This document shows, piece by piece, positions 33,741 through 44,512 of a DNA stretch of 64,000 bases; the first letter of the stretch is position 1, and every line of letters begins with the position of its first letter. Origin of the DNA: Paraphoma chrysanthemicola (Eukaryota; Ascomycota; Dothideomycetes; Pleosporales; Phaeosphaeriaceae). The DNA lies in assembly GCA_020744225.1 (NCBI GenBank), contig JAGMWG010000009.1:62001-126000 (forward strand), read 5' to 3'. The position numbers and the translations under genes were made by a program. A model generated the notes under the pieces. It had not been told where the DNA came from. It searched no databases and was given only the letters and a program-made list of their open reading frames with translations.

Positions 33741-35645
33741 AGATGTAGAGCACGTTGTGGAACTTTCCAGGGCTGTCAAGCTAGATGTAACGTGAGACGA
33801 ATATCAAAAGGAATTGCGCGATGACGACGTGTGCTTCATCTTCCTCAATGAATACCTACTTTTCCCTCGACTTCTACACCATCGCCTCCTTGAGATCGGA
33901 ACATCTTTCCCCGCTTTCTTTCTGTGTGCAACATCATGACTCGACTTTCCCCAACGTTCACATGCTTCCCGCCTAACCTTTTGCATCTGCTCACTCTCGC
34001 TAACCCCCGTCCACGCACGCACATTTCCCAGAACCTCTCCCTCGGCACTCTTGGAATGCTCACGCCTACTCATAACTCGGACAAGGCAGTCTCACGGAAA
34101 GGCTCGGACGGTCCGCGCGGTCGCTCATCACGAGTGGATGGGGTCAGCCAAAGAGAAGCAAGTCCACCTCACCTTTGCACGGGCAACCTGGGCAAAGTGC
34201 ATTTGCCAACATACTAAGGGGTGCCCCCAATTGAAAAGATATGCAGCAGATGCGGTAGCATGTCCGTACGACCGCCACAGCATGCATGGCTGCCAGCGTG
34301 GTGTATCGCCGGAAATTCCAGTATGTGTCACCAATGATCACGTTATCAACGACTCCTTAGTCAAGATACGGGACGCCCGACAAACGTGGCGGCGACAAGA
34401 CTTATCATGACGATGGTTACATTGAGCTGAGTGTGAGTGCAATGAGCTGCACGCTCTGATATGTGGCGGGTCCGCAGACCTCTTGCATTCTGACAGCAGA
34501 CCCCTGATGCAGGAGGACAGCTCGCAGCAACCATCTCCGAACTCCTGCAGCGAACCGGCATCTTCCTAGTTCCAGCGATATCGAGGTGTTGACCTCTTAT
34601 TGCGGCGACGCGTACACCTTGGGCTGCATGACTGATGTCTGCGAAAATATTTATCGCATTATGGTATCGCAGGGCAATCCTGCTGTCCCAGCGCGTGGGT
34701 ATGGTCGACTGGTCCCTGTTCCGACGGCGCGGTTGAGCGCCGATCGTCTGAACCCAAATCCCACGCCGCCGAATCGCATGCTTAATCCGACGGCAAGGCC
34801 TTGCCAGACTGCACATGTTGCACTTGTCATGTTTGACCTCTCCGCACACTGCGAAACCTTCGCTTCGCCAAGTGATTTAGACTCTGCATTGGCTTGCAGG
34901 ATCATCAACTACTGCATGCGATGAATCCACTCAAGGCTGCCCGCGGATATACCCCTCCAAGCACTACTAGCTCGCACTCCGCATCTCACCGAAATTGCCT
35001 TCTCCTGCTCTCAGAAAAGCTCGCAGAGGAGTCCCGTGCGCAGGAACCTTTCTAGTGGGCGTGAGGCTCTTTTGGACCCGGCTTCAACGGCAGCTATATC
35101 AGCTCACAGTTATTGTCGTCTGGTCCGCTGCCGCATTGTTATCATTCCGAAGCCTCGGTGCGCATCGCTGCATGCCCCAGCTTAGTGCGACCATAGCACT
35201 TCGGGAATCCCACTGCCAATCCCACCGTTTCAGGAGTCAGTCGAGACTGGCTGCTTACACAGTGGCCATAGCTCGTCTGCCAGATTCGCTCGCCCCTTGC
35301 AGCTCTTACACCACCAACAGGTATACTGGCGAGGAAGAAGCAGCTCACGCCAGCTGCTTGCTCCACCGTCCGTGACATCGGCATTCGGCACGACGATTAG
35401 AAAGCCCCAGGCAGTTGAGAAGGTCCAGGAACCATCCAGGATATCAGGTGCTGCCGACCCCAGCAAAGGTTGCTTCCGCCGTGGGGCCTGCACCGTTGAA
35501 CCTTAGCATCGCGCCTCTTGAGCAATATGGACATAGTCAAATCCTTTCTTACAAGAGACACGTCCAGCAACTAAAAGCCTCTTGTTGTCGATTTATACCA
35601 ACACAGTCAAGTGTCCGCGCGTCCAGACTTCCTTCTCCCGGCACC
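33741..35645. other. intergenic, no supported gene
   Basis: About 1.9 kb with only short overlapping frames (longest ~160 codons, no domain). I see no tRNA or repeat. The right part is the promoter of the methyltransferase gene. Confidence 0.45.
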
Positions 35646-37088
35646 ATGGTCGAGGATGCGCCACCACCCGAGAGCTCGGTAGCAGCTCACACGGCGGCTT
35701 CTCCACCCAAACGCGCACGAGCTGACTCAAGTAGCTCAACTTCGATAGAATCAATGTAAGTCTGAATGTTGTGTTTACATCGAAAACTATCATGTTCCGC
35801 TCTCAGTCACATACCCGATCGTCTTTCAGACCCCGCTTTGCGCGGTGCCCAACCACGACACAAAGCTGCTATCACTAAAGCGCACCGACCGTATGGCTAA
35901 TACAAGCAATACAGTCGATCCGTACGAACATTGGCTTCTGACGACCTCGAATATATCCACGAGAATGGACGCACATATGGCAATCAGACATACTACATGC
36001 CATGCGTCTTCATGCCGAACAACGATTTCAGGCAGCAAGATATGCTGGCGCTACAGCACCAAGTCTTCGTGCACGCACTCAAAGGAAAGTTGACGACGAC
36101 TAGGCCACTTCCTTCAACTAGAAGAATTCTTGATCTCGGCACTGGACCCGGACACTGGGCTGTTGCAATGGCACAGCAATACCCAGCCGCAGAGGTAGTC
36201 GGCATCGACATGACGGAATGGGACATTGAAACAACCGAAGCGACACTTGGTGGCTCCAAAGTCGCATGGGAACTCGACGACTTGGATGTCTGGAACCAAG
36301 AAACGGACATGGACACGTTGACATCGTGGCTGGAGCGATACGACTTCTTCACCGAAACCACCAATCGAAATCCGCTGGACACCTCGCCAAACAGGTCGCG
36401 GTCACAAAGTGGCCCAGACGGCGAAGAGTCATTGGAGTCATTAATCCCAAATCCATTCGTGCTCACCAGTCAACCCGAGCCGGGCTGGCACTTCAGCGAG
36501 CCGTATGAGCTCATCCACCTGCGCAACATGAAAGGCGTCTTCTCGCACTGGGAAGAAGTCTACAACGAAATACACAAGAGCTTGTCACCCGGAGGCTGGG
36601 TGGAAGTTGCAGACTACGACTTTGGCCAAGTCCCACTGCCCACAGACTCGACCGATCCGTCGACACTACCACTCCCCACCGTGCGCAGACTGTACAAAGC
36701 GGGCATCGAAGCGTCGTTCAAATCCGGTCGTCCGCTAGGCACGTTCTACATGCACCCTTCGTATCTCGAAGAGGCTGGCTTCACGGATATCAAGACTACA
36801 ACCGTCAATGTACCAGTGGGACAATGGCCGGAAGACGAAACACAAAAGTTGATCGGGAAGCTTATGCTTGTTGTCCTCATGGAGACGTTTGAAGCAGGTA
36901 TGCCGCGCTTGTTGACGCAGTATGGAGACAAGGAAGGGCGCATTTGGACGCTGGACGAAGTAATGGCGGATATTGATAAGGCGAGAGAAGAGATTGTGGA
37001 TTGGTGCAATAGGGCGGAGAGAGGGGAGGTGGAGGGTTGGTGTGCGAGTTTCAAGTGGATTACGGGACGGAAGAGTTGGCATAGTTGA
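35646..37088 (+). CDS. LaeA-like SAM-dependent methyltransferase
   Basis: A class I methyltransferase of the large fungal LaeA-like family, whose founder is a nuclear regulator of secondary metabolism. Most paralogues have unknown targets. Exon 1 is 35646-35755 (start in a strong ACCATGG context) and exon 2 is 35915-37088, joined over a 159-bp intron that keeps phase; a hidden small exon inside that intron cannot be excluded. 427 residues. A short Ser/Pro-rich N-terminus is followed by EYIHENGRTYGNQTYYMPN-like entry motif, DMLALQHQVFVHALKGKL, SAM motif I RILDLGTGPGHWAVAMAQQY, motif with VVGIDMTEW, WELDDLDVW, YELIHLRNM and SLSPGGWVEVADYDF. All canonical SAM-binding blocks are intact. It lies 8 kb outside the cluster, so a link is possible but unproven. 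Confidence 0.88.
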
Positions 37089-37346
37089 TATTGGCTCATT
37101 CCTCACGTGGAGCTATCTACACTTCTAATATGGACCTAGTATAAACCCTGTGATCTTGTTCCCATCCAAGTGCCGGCTGCAGGTGCGTGTTCGCGTGACA
37201 TGCTGCACTTCGCCTCACTCTTGGCGCCTCACTCCGCCTTACATCTCTACGAGCCTCTCAATTATCTAGACCATCATGCTGCTCCCGACGATATCTGATT
37301 TTCCCCTCACATCCAGTTCTCAAGCAGGCAGTCTCCACCGTCCAGC

Positions 37347-37701
37347 ATGACAGACCCAAATCACATTCCTGCTCATCGCCCCGAGATCGACGACCCCATC
37401 ACATCAGGCAGTGGCCAAACCAAGTCGTATAGAGACTGTACGCATACTGCATACATGTGCAACTCCTTCAACTAACATGCAGCCAGTCACAGCCGATGTT
37501 ACGTGCGCTTTCACACTGCCCCGGGATATTGGAGACGGCAACGCATGGCTCATGCGCCTCGACGGCGAAGACGACGAAGAAGCTTGCCCGGCGTGTAGGG
37601 ACGAGTGGCTCGTGCAATGCGATGTGAGCGGACGGATAGTCGGGTGTATGAAGTATCGCGCGCGAATTGAGTGCATAGTGAGGAAAGTTGTGAGGATGTG
37701 A
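37347..37701 (+). CDS. small hypothetical Cys-containing protein
   Basis: Not recognised. Two exons, 37347-37437 and 37487-37701, joined across a 49-bp intron with a CTAAC branch-like site, give 101 residues; a second acceptor at 37493 is also in frame. The N-terminal part is Pro/Asp-rich (MTDPNHIPAHRPEIDD). The C-terminal part has WLMRLDGEDDEEACPACRDE followed by two more Cys, which might bind a metal. No signal peptide or membrane segment. It is supported mainly by a clean splice and phase match. Confidence 0.4.
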
Positions 37702-38342
37702 GACATGGTGTACAGATAGAACTGCAATAAGGCTACGTGGGGAGCAGGTTAAGATGCAGTTGTTTCTGTGGCGTAGTGAACGAGGCAGTTGCTCCTCTCG
37801 TTACATGTATTCGCTTGCAAGTGCTGTTGGATGGTGTGTAATCGCAGGAAAGAGATAAGCCAGGCTGAAGCATACAGAAAACTGTGCAGTCTCAGAAACA
37901 ACTCCGCCTTCGTACTTGCTTCGACTTGCCTAGCTACCCCAAGCTCTACCCAAAGACTTAAATACACAACATACCGTCCTTCGCACCACTCATCTAAAAT
38001 TAACTCAACTCATTGTGCCACTTTTCGTCGTCTGCCTACATCCTCTCGCGCTATCCTTGCATGAGCTACAGGGATCGGCTCCTATCGCTTGACGGCATCG
38101 GAAACGTCCACCGGGATGGAGCAGACGGAGAAAAATGTGTCTGCTGCTGATTATCGGGTCGGTAGTGGAGGACCAGGGCAGTATGGCTCGTCACGTTATC
38201 CAGTGAGATCATGAGCTCATGCGAAACCCTATATCTTGCTCGTAGCAGCGCGCACACTGTGCAGAAGTACATGTACGTTGTCCCTAGACTTTCTGTCTAC
38301 TTTTACGTCGTTACAAGGTATGACATCGACCGACTCGACCCA

Positions 38343-38615
38343 ATGCACACATGCTTTATGCCACTTCTACTACTCTTCGCTATTCGGCTCGCACACCCAA
38401 TGCTTTCGCACGGTACCGCAGCACCGCATACAGAGCGGGATATGGTGTTAGATCACGGCGGTGAAGGAAAGTCTCACGAAGGCGACCATCCAGCAAAGCA
38501 CATGAAGACAGTATTAGACGGCGAAAAAGAGGATGTGCCTAGGGTGATGGGAAAGCCTGAGCAACTTGGCGATGCATATGAGAATAGAGGCATCCATGAC
38601 TCCTTTCATAGTTAA
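38343..38615 (+). CDS. possible small secreted protein
   Basis: A 90-codon frame starting with a hydrophobic stretch (MHTCFMPLLLLFAIRLAHPM) that could be a signal peptide. A His/Glu/Asp/Gly-rich hydrophilic remainder follows, ending DAYENRGIHDSFHS. There is no homology I can name, and the length alone is weak evidence. The frame is also open upstream of this ATG. Confidence 0.3.
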   Translation: MHTCFMPLLLLFAIRLAHPMLSHGTAAPHTERDMVLDHGGEGKSHEGDHPAKHMKTVLDGEKEDVPRVMGKPEQLGDAYENRGIHDSFHS

Positions 38616-38769
38616 GACAAGAACCGCTAATATGTCTGGCAGATGCATACGAAATGTGTAGTGTGGAAACGTAGATCCTTCTCCCTAATTCTCCCAAGTT
38701 TCATTTAACATACCCTCTATTCACAACAATCGTACAAGTGAATGCAAATGTCTCTACACTAGATCCACA

Positions 38770-40258
38770 TCACGCATACTTATCCCACACCTTCCCCAAA
38801 CTCCTCACCCCAGCCCTGTGCCTGTTACCCACACTCCCTCTCCTCTTCTTCGGCCCGACCTTCTCCAGTCTCTTACAACTCACATCCGCTTTGACCAGAA
38901 TGAAGCTCTGATCAAACGTATACCCATTCGCGTTGCCACACCTCTCGAGCGCTGGGGCAAGCGCTAATTCGACTTTCCTCCCTTTGACTCCTCCGCCTCT
39001 CGAATCATACGGATGCGAAGAATCTTCATCATCGTATACATCCTCCATTTCACTCTCGTAAAACCCGTACCCGTAGAACTCCTCCTTCTTGCCGCCTGTG
39101 AATGTAACAAAACGATAATCGGCGCGCTGGCGCTTCATCTTCAGATCCAGCGCCACCGCCGCACTGACAATCGTATGCAACTGTTCTTTCCCATCTCTTA
39201 GACTCCTCGCACTCCATGGACGCAACTTCCTGCGCATGCGACTACAGAACCGACTAATCCGTTTCAGCACTGGCGCAGCGTCAAACGTGGGGCGCCATTT
39301 GCCCTCGACCAGCGGAACAAGCAAATTGACCGTGTTTGAGCGCCAGTGGTGATATGCCTCTGCTTCTTCTTCGTTCTTGACCGCTTTGCGCAGGGTGTCG
39401 TTGATGGCACGGAGTTTCTTGTCGCCGAGTTTGCCCGCCCAGACGTAGCCGCAGCCTTTTTGCCAGTTGCTGAAGATTTTCTGTTGCAGTTTGGACCACA
39501 CGTATGCCTGGACGAGCAAGGGGCGCTCGGCGGGGTTCTTGAGGTATGTCGCGTAGTTGTCGCTCAGGGGTGCGAAGAGCTCTTTTGCGCGGTGCAGATG
39601 CGGCCGTTTACTGCTGGCTTTGATGGGCCCGGAGAAGTATTCTTCGCTCCAGATGCGGATTTCGTAGCGGAGGGCGTGGAGTTCTTCGATGAGGGTTTTT
39701 TCCTCGGATTTGTAGACGACTGAATCGCGGAGGGGTATGCCGTGCGGGCCGACGCTTTTGCGCTGGAGTTCTTTGCGCAAGGCGTCGCGCTCGCGGGTTA
39801 CTTGGTAGAAGCGCTGCACGAGATCGTCCTGGCTGCTACCGGCCCGCACGTCCGGCCGTGAGGGGCTCTTGGGAGGCACCATAGGACTGCCATTGACGCT
39901 CAGTCGGTTGGGACTGGGAGAGCTTGCTGTTGATCCCTCTGAGCTCGTCTCTGCAGATGTGACTTTGACATGTGGTGGTATGTACTGTGTCTTCCTCCTG
40001 CTTCTCGGTATGAGCACCTCCTCGTCCGACCACTCCCCGTCCGCGTCGCCAAACGGGTTCGGGTTCGGATGTTCCATGAGAGGCGAGACGGTACTCGCAG
40101 ACGGGAACTCGTCGTGCACGACTTCGGCGGAGGGACACGTGAGTTTGAGAGACCGGAAGGTCGAGTCGCGGATGTCTGTCGATACGGCTCAGTCAGCGCG
40201 CCATCGGATGATATTCTCCCATTGCATTTGTAGGCTGACCTGGAGACAAGGCCGTCAT
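38770..40258 (-). CDS. uncharacterised basic protein with coiled-coil region
   Basis: Not recognised. A 19-nt first exon (40258-40240, MTALSP) joins in phase, over a 64-bp intron, to 40175-38770, giving 474 residues. The N-terminal ~140 residues are Ser/Pro-rich and look disordered, with a short acidic stretch GEWSDEEVLIPRSRRKTQY. A probable helix/coiled coil follows (DDLVQRFYQVTRERDALRKE). The central and C-terminal parts are basic and Trp/Arg-rich, for example WSKLQQKIFSNWQKGCGYVW and FCSRMRRKLRPWSARSL, and appear folded. No catalytic motif or signal peptide. Length and uninterrupted frame make it a real gene. Confidence 0.7.
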
Positions 40259-41112
40259 CTCGACATGTCTAATACATATGCTTTTCCCGGGCGGTGAAAG
40301 ACTTCTTGGATCTCCCTGTCGCTTCCCGCTCTCGTTTGTCTTCGCGCCGGATCCCAGGTCGTCTCAGGTCAGCTCAGATCAGCTATGCTCTGCGGACAGC
40401 CTGAGCGCGGGGTGCCGATGACGCCTCGCAAAGGAATTGCGAGGATGACGGATTGCAAAGGAATGCCATTTCAACACTGCACGCAACGCGAGGCTTGACT
40501 GCAGGTGCCAGCCTCGATGCGCGGCACGATGCCCTGGCGGTTCCGTGGGCCACTCAGATCAGCGGCGCGCAGGACGACATGTCGAATCACGCCGGTGACG
40601 TGTGACGACCGATAGGCGGCATGCATGTGGGGTGGATGTTTTCCCGTCCGGTTGGTGGTGATTGGCCACGAGTTTTGGCATTTCCTTGCCTAGCGTGTGC
40701 CGTGTTACTGCCATGCTTCCACACGATATACCCTTGTACCTCGACCACGTTTTGTTCGCTATCGTGCGAAGAGGAAACGACACTGTGACCGTGGTGCTGA
40801 TGAAAAGTCAATCGGGAAAAGAGATGGGGATGCGAGGCGGCATGTTAGATCGACAGTGATCCATGGTTCGCAGCTGCCACCATGCAAGTCATCCTTGTCA
40901 TCAATGCAGTGCTCGATGGGCGCTTTCACATGGCTGCTTACGTGGATCAAGATTGCAGAAGTCTGTGAGATGTGCTTTTATTTTGGCTAAACGCATTGTT
41001 GCGCGAGTATACCCGATCACCACGGATCCAGTGGCGCTCTATATGTTTTGTTCCATCTAGGCATTCATGCTACGAGCTGTCAGCACGGTCAATATTGAGA
41101 TAGAAATACCAC
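40259..41112. other. intergenic, no supported gene
   Basis: Only short overlapping frames. The left part is the promoter of the minus-strand unknown gene. The right end may hold a short extra 3' exon of the aldehyde dehydrogenase (see that entry). Confidence 0.45.
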
Positions 41113-42705
41113 TTACTTGATGCTGATGGTCTTGGCTTCCAGGTAGTTCATCAAGCCCAGTCTGCCGCCCTCGCGACCGATGCCCGATTCTTTCGCACCA
41201 CCAAACGGCGCATGGGGGCTAAATACTTGGCTGGTGTTGATGTTGACATTGCCCGCATCAATCTGCTTTGCAAGGCGAAGAGCGCGAGGTATCGAAGCTG
41301 TGAAGATGCATGAAGAGAGGCCAAATGCTGTATCGTTTGCCAGCTTGACAGCTTCTTCCTCCGTTTTGAAGGTGCGGATTGTTATCACAGGTCCGAAGAT
41401 CTCTTCCCGGTAGATGCGAGCGTCGTCCTTAGGATTAAGGAAGATGGTGGGCTCGACGTAGAACCCGCTCTCGCCTTTTCGAACACCACCAGTGATGAGC
41501 TCGGCCTCACTCTTGCCAATGTCGAGGAAGCCCATGACACGCTCGAACTGCTTGCCATCAACCAGTGGCCCCATGAACGTCTTGGCGTCTGCGGGCGAGC
41601 CGATGGCGTGACTGAATTGCTCAAAGCGCACCTTGAGCTGCTTGACAAACTCATCCGCGATATCCTCGTGCACAAAAGTTCGAGAAGCCGCAATGCAGGC
41701 CTGACCGCTGTTGAAGAGGAAGTTCTGGGAGTGGTGCTGCAGGGCGTTCTCGATATTGGCATCAGCGAAGATGAGAGAGGGCGACTTGCCGCCAAGCTCA
41801 AGAGTCACGCGCTTGAGGTTACTTAATATATGTCAGCGTCTTCATCTAGAAAGTTGGTTTGGACGCAAGTAGATGCAACTTACCTCTTAGCAGCCAGCTC
41901 CTGGACCTTCTTACCGGCGAAGACAGAGCCAGTGAAGCTGATCTTGTTAATGTCCATGTGGCTGGCCAAAGCAGCTCCCACTTTTCCGTCGCCAGTGACA
42001 ATGTTGATCACACCAGGAGGAAATCCCGCCTCTTTGACCAAGTCACCGAATTGAAGTAGGCCAATTGGGGACTTCTCGGACCCTTTATAGATGAAGGTAC
42101 ATCCAGCGGCTACAGCAGCTGCGACTTTGAATCCGAAGAAGATACCAGAGCCATTCCAAGCGCCGATTCCTGCACATACACCGAGGGGATCGTACTGGAT
42201 GATGCGGTAAATTCCATCCTCTTCTGGCCACTGCTCACCAGGCAACTTGTCCGTCCAACCAGCATAGTACCTTGAGCAGTCAGTTACATTTGATTCATGT
42301 CGAGCGAAGGTGTGTCCTTACCTGAATGTTTGGCTAACAAGCTTGTACACCCAAAGTGCGACACCAATTGGCTGACCCATGCTCTTCGACTCCCAGCCCG
42401 CGAGCATCTCTGCGTTCTTGTCGATCAGGTCGGCAAATCTGTGCATGACATCGCTGCGTTGCTGCGCGGTCCACTTTGACCACTCGCCTTTGAAGGCAGC
42501 ACGAGCTGCGGCTACTGCTTTGTCGACATCACCGCTACTGGCAACTTGAATGCCTTCCACGACAAGCGATTCATCGTGAGGAGAGTATATGGAAATCGTC
42601 TCGTTCGATGTAGCGTCAACGTACTACATCATGTTAGTGAGTTGCGCGAGAATCCTAGCCATGTACACCTGCCTCGTTGTTGATGAAGAGCTTTGTCTGG
42701 ACCAT
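41113..42705 (-). CDS. NAD(P)-dependent aldehyde dehydrogenase
   Basis: Oxidises aldehydes to carboxylic acids. Exons 42705-42667 (or -42673), 42623-42322, 42270-41884 and 41821-41113 give ~478 residues, near the family norm. Motifs are KLFINNE at the start, PLGVCAGIGAWNGSGIFFGF, SFTGSVFAGKKV (cofactor binding), VTLELGGKSPS with the general-base Glu, and FNSGQACIAASRTF with the catalytic Cys; EEIFGPVITIRTF, NVNINTSQVFSPHAPFGGAK and GREGGRLGLMNYLEAKTI follow. Intron 1 is ambiguous: a GC-AG intron (donor GCAGGT) gives the canonical INNEYVDA join, while a GT donor 6 nt downstream adds Ala-Gly. The stop TAA overlaps a perfect donor sequence (AAGTAAGT); splicing it to an acceptor near 41071 would replace the last Lys by Asn-Met-Asn-Ala. 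Cytosolic, with no targeting signal seen. Confidence 0.93.
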
Positions 42706-44512
42706 CTTTGCTGTCGATATACTAGACTTGAGCACCTACTTCCTCTGTTGAATGTTAATCTGAAGTGCCAGCCTAGATGAGCAGCGGGCGGCGACGCGAC
42801 TCTTATACGGACATGCTTGTCCTCAGGCCACAATTCGTCTCTCCCTCAACCGTTCTCAGGACGCCTTAAGTCCGGAGCGCCTATTTCGACCCAGATTCAC
42901 GGGTCCTAACATGCCAAAGTGAGGGTAGTGGCAGTCAGCAACCCCTCATCTTGCCTCTCAGCTCAACTCAGCAATATAGACGAGCTTATAGCTGAGGGGG
43001 GAAGACTGTTCTCATTGGCCAGGTTGGGTATGGAAAGATTCCTTCTCCGGAACGCCAATAAGCTTTGCAGCTGCCATAACAGCTTATGCACTAAACTTCC
43101 AAGCTACTTCATTCAGTAAGCCTAGAGCACGAATTGTGGTGCTCCCAAGAGTAGTGCTGGCGTAAGCGTTTGGTGCGCCAAGGTATTACGGCCTAAACCC
43201 TGCGGGGCAAGGCTCGCATGATGGTAATGTTCCACACAGCTGGATGTCCTAAGAGCTCTGCATTCTCGCCCGAAAACGACTCTGGTGGTAGTATTTCACT
43301 GGATAGTAGCAGTTCATCTCGTCTAAGACTCGATATCCCGTTCACGGTGTTTGCTGTACAAAACTAGCGGTACCTTGAAGCCCATTGATTCTAATACTGC
43401 ACCAGGTGCGGTCTTTAAGGCGTCATGAGATCGAAAATCGTTGGTTTCCCGGCAATGTCAGGATTCCGAGCCGAGAACCTCTGTATCAGCAGGTGGAAAA
43501 TGCAGGGCTGAAGACTCAGTGCCACCTTGGCGTGGGCCAGTACTAGTCACGACTGGGATCAGCAAGTCTACAGGACCGTTTCCGATGTCAGGCAGTTAAT
43601 CTATCGAATGCCGACTGAGTATTTTAGATGCCTTGTCTGCACACGAACTTCGCTTATGCAATACCTAGAATTTGTCGTGCACGACTTTCCAACGGTCGCA
43701 AAAACTCTAAGTCTTTCATCACGAGCCACGATACTCTTCTGTCAAGAAAGCAATTTGCCCAACATCGCAATTTGAAGCGACTTTGAATGCTGTAAACGAA
43801 ATTGTGATCATTCGCGATGTTTCAACATAGTTGCTAACTTACAGATCTTTGGGGCGTATTTGGTACAAAATTGGTGAAGAGGATGCTAGATGTCCACTTT
43901 ACGACAATCTATGAGACGGCTCAGAACAACTCGGCGCGCCGTGGGTTAGCCAGCTTCATGCAGGGACAGTAGATCATCGTGCGGTGTATGGTAAATCAGC
44001 CATATGACGCAGGTTTGGTTAGATCTGCAAGATTGACCACTATGGCGAGATAAACCAGCATTTCTGTAGGAATGCACTGGATGACATGTTTGATGTAAGG
44101 AGTGCACTGCGCAGTTCAGCTTACGTAGGTAGTAGAGCGTATGCATAGCAGGGATATGGTCGCTTTGTCAGGGTGTTAGCAGCCTCCACTGACGTGATTG
44201 TGCAGGGCGAGTCGGTAGCTGCCGAATTGTTGAATGACTTGAAAAGAGTGGCACAAAAGAGGGATAACATGGATGCGAGAATCCTGACTTCGACAATTTG
44301 TTGGTGTTCTGGTGTTGCTGTATTGGAGAGGTGCCTCCCGTTCAAGGTGCGCTCAGTGACAGTCATACTAGTCCCAGAGAAGACAAAGCGTGTTCACGTG
44401 CGGGGCGATAAGCGCAATCAGTCTGCTTCGGCTTGTGCTGTCCGCCGTTCCCCGAAAGAACAATTCGCAACATCGCAAATTTGCACAAAGGTTGTGTCGC
44501 AAAAGAAAAGGG
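42706..44512. other. intergenic, no supported gene
   Basis: About 1.8 kb with no frame above ~115 codons except the upstream extension of the Zn2Cys6 gene. No repeat, tRNA or transposon signature seen. It holds the divergent promoters of the aldehyde dehydrogenase and the second regulator. Confidence 0.45.
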
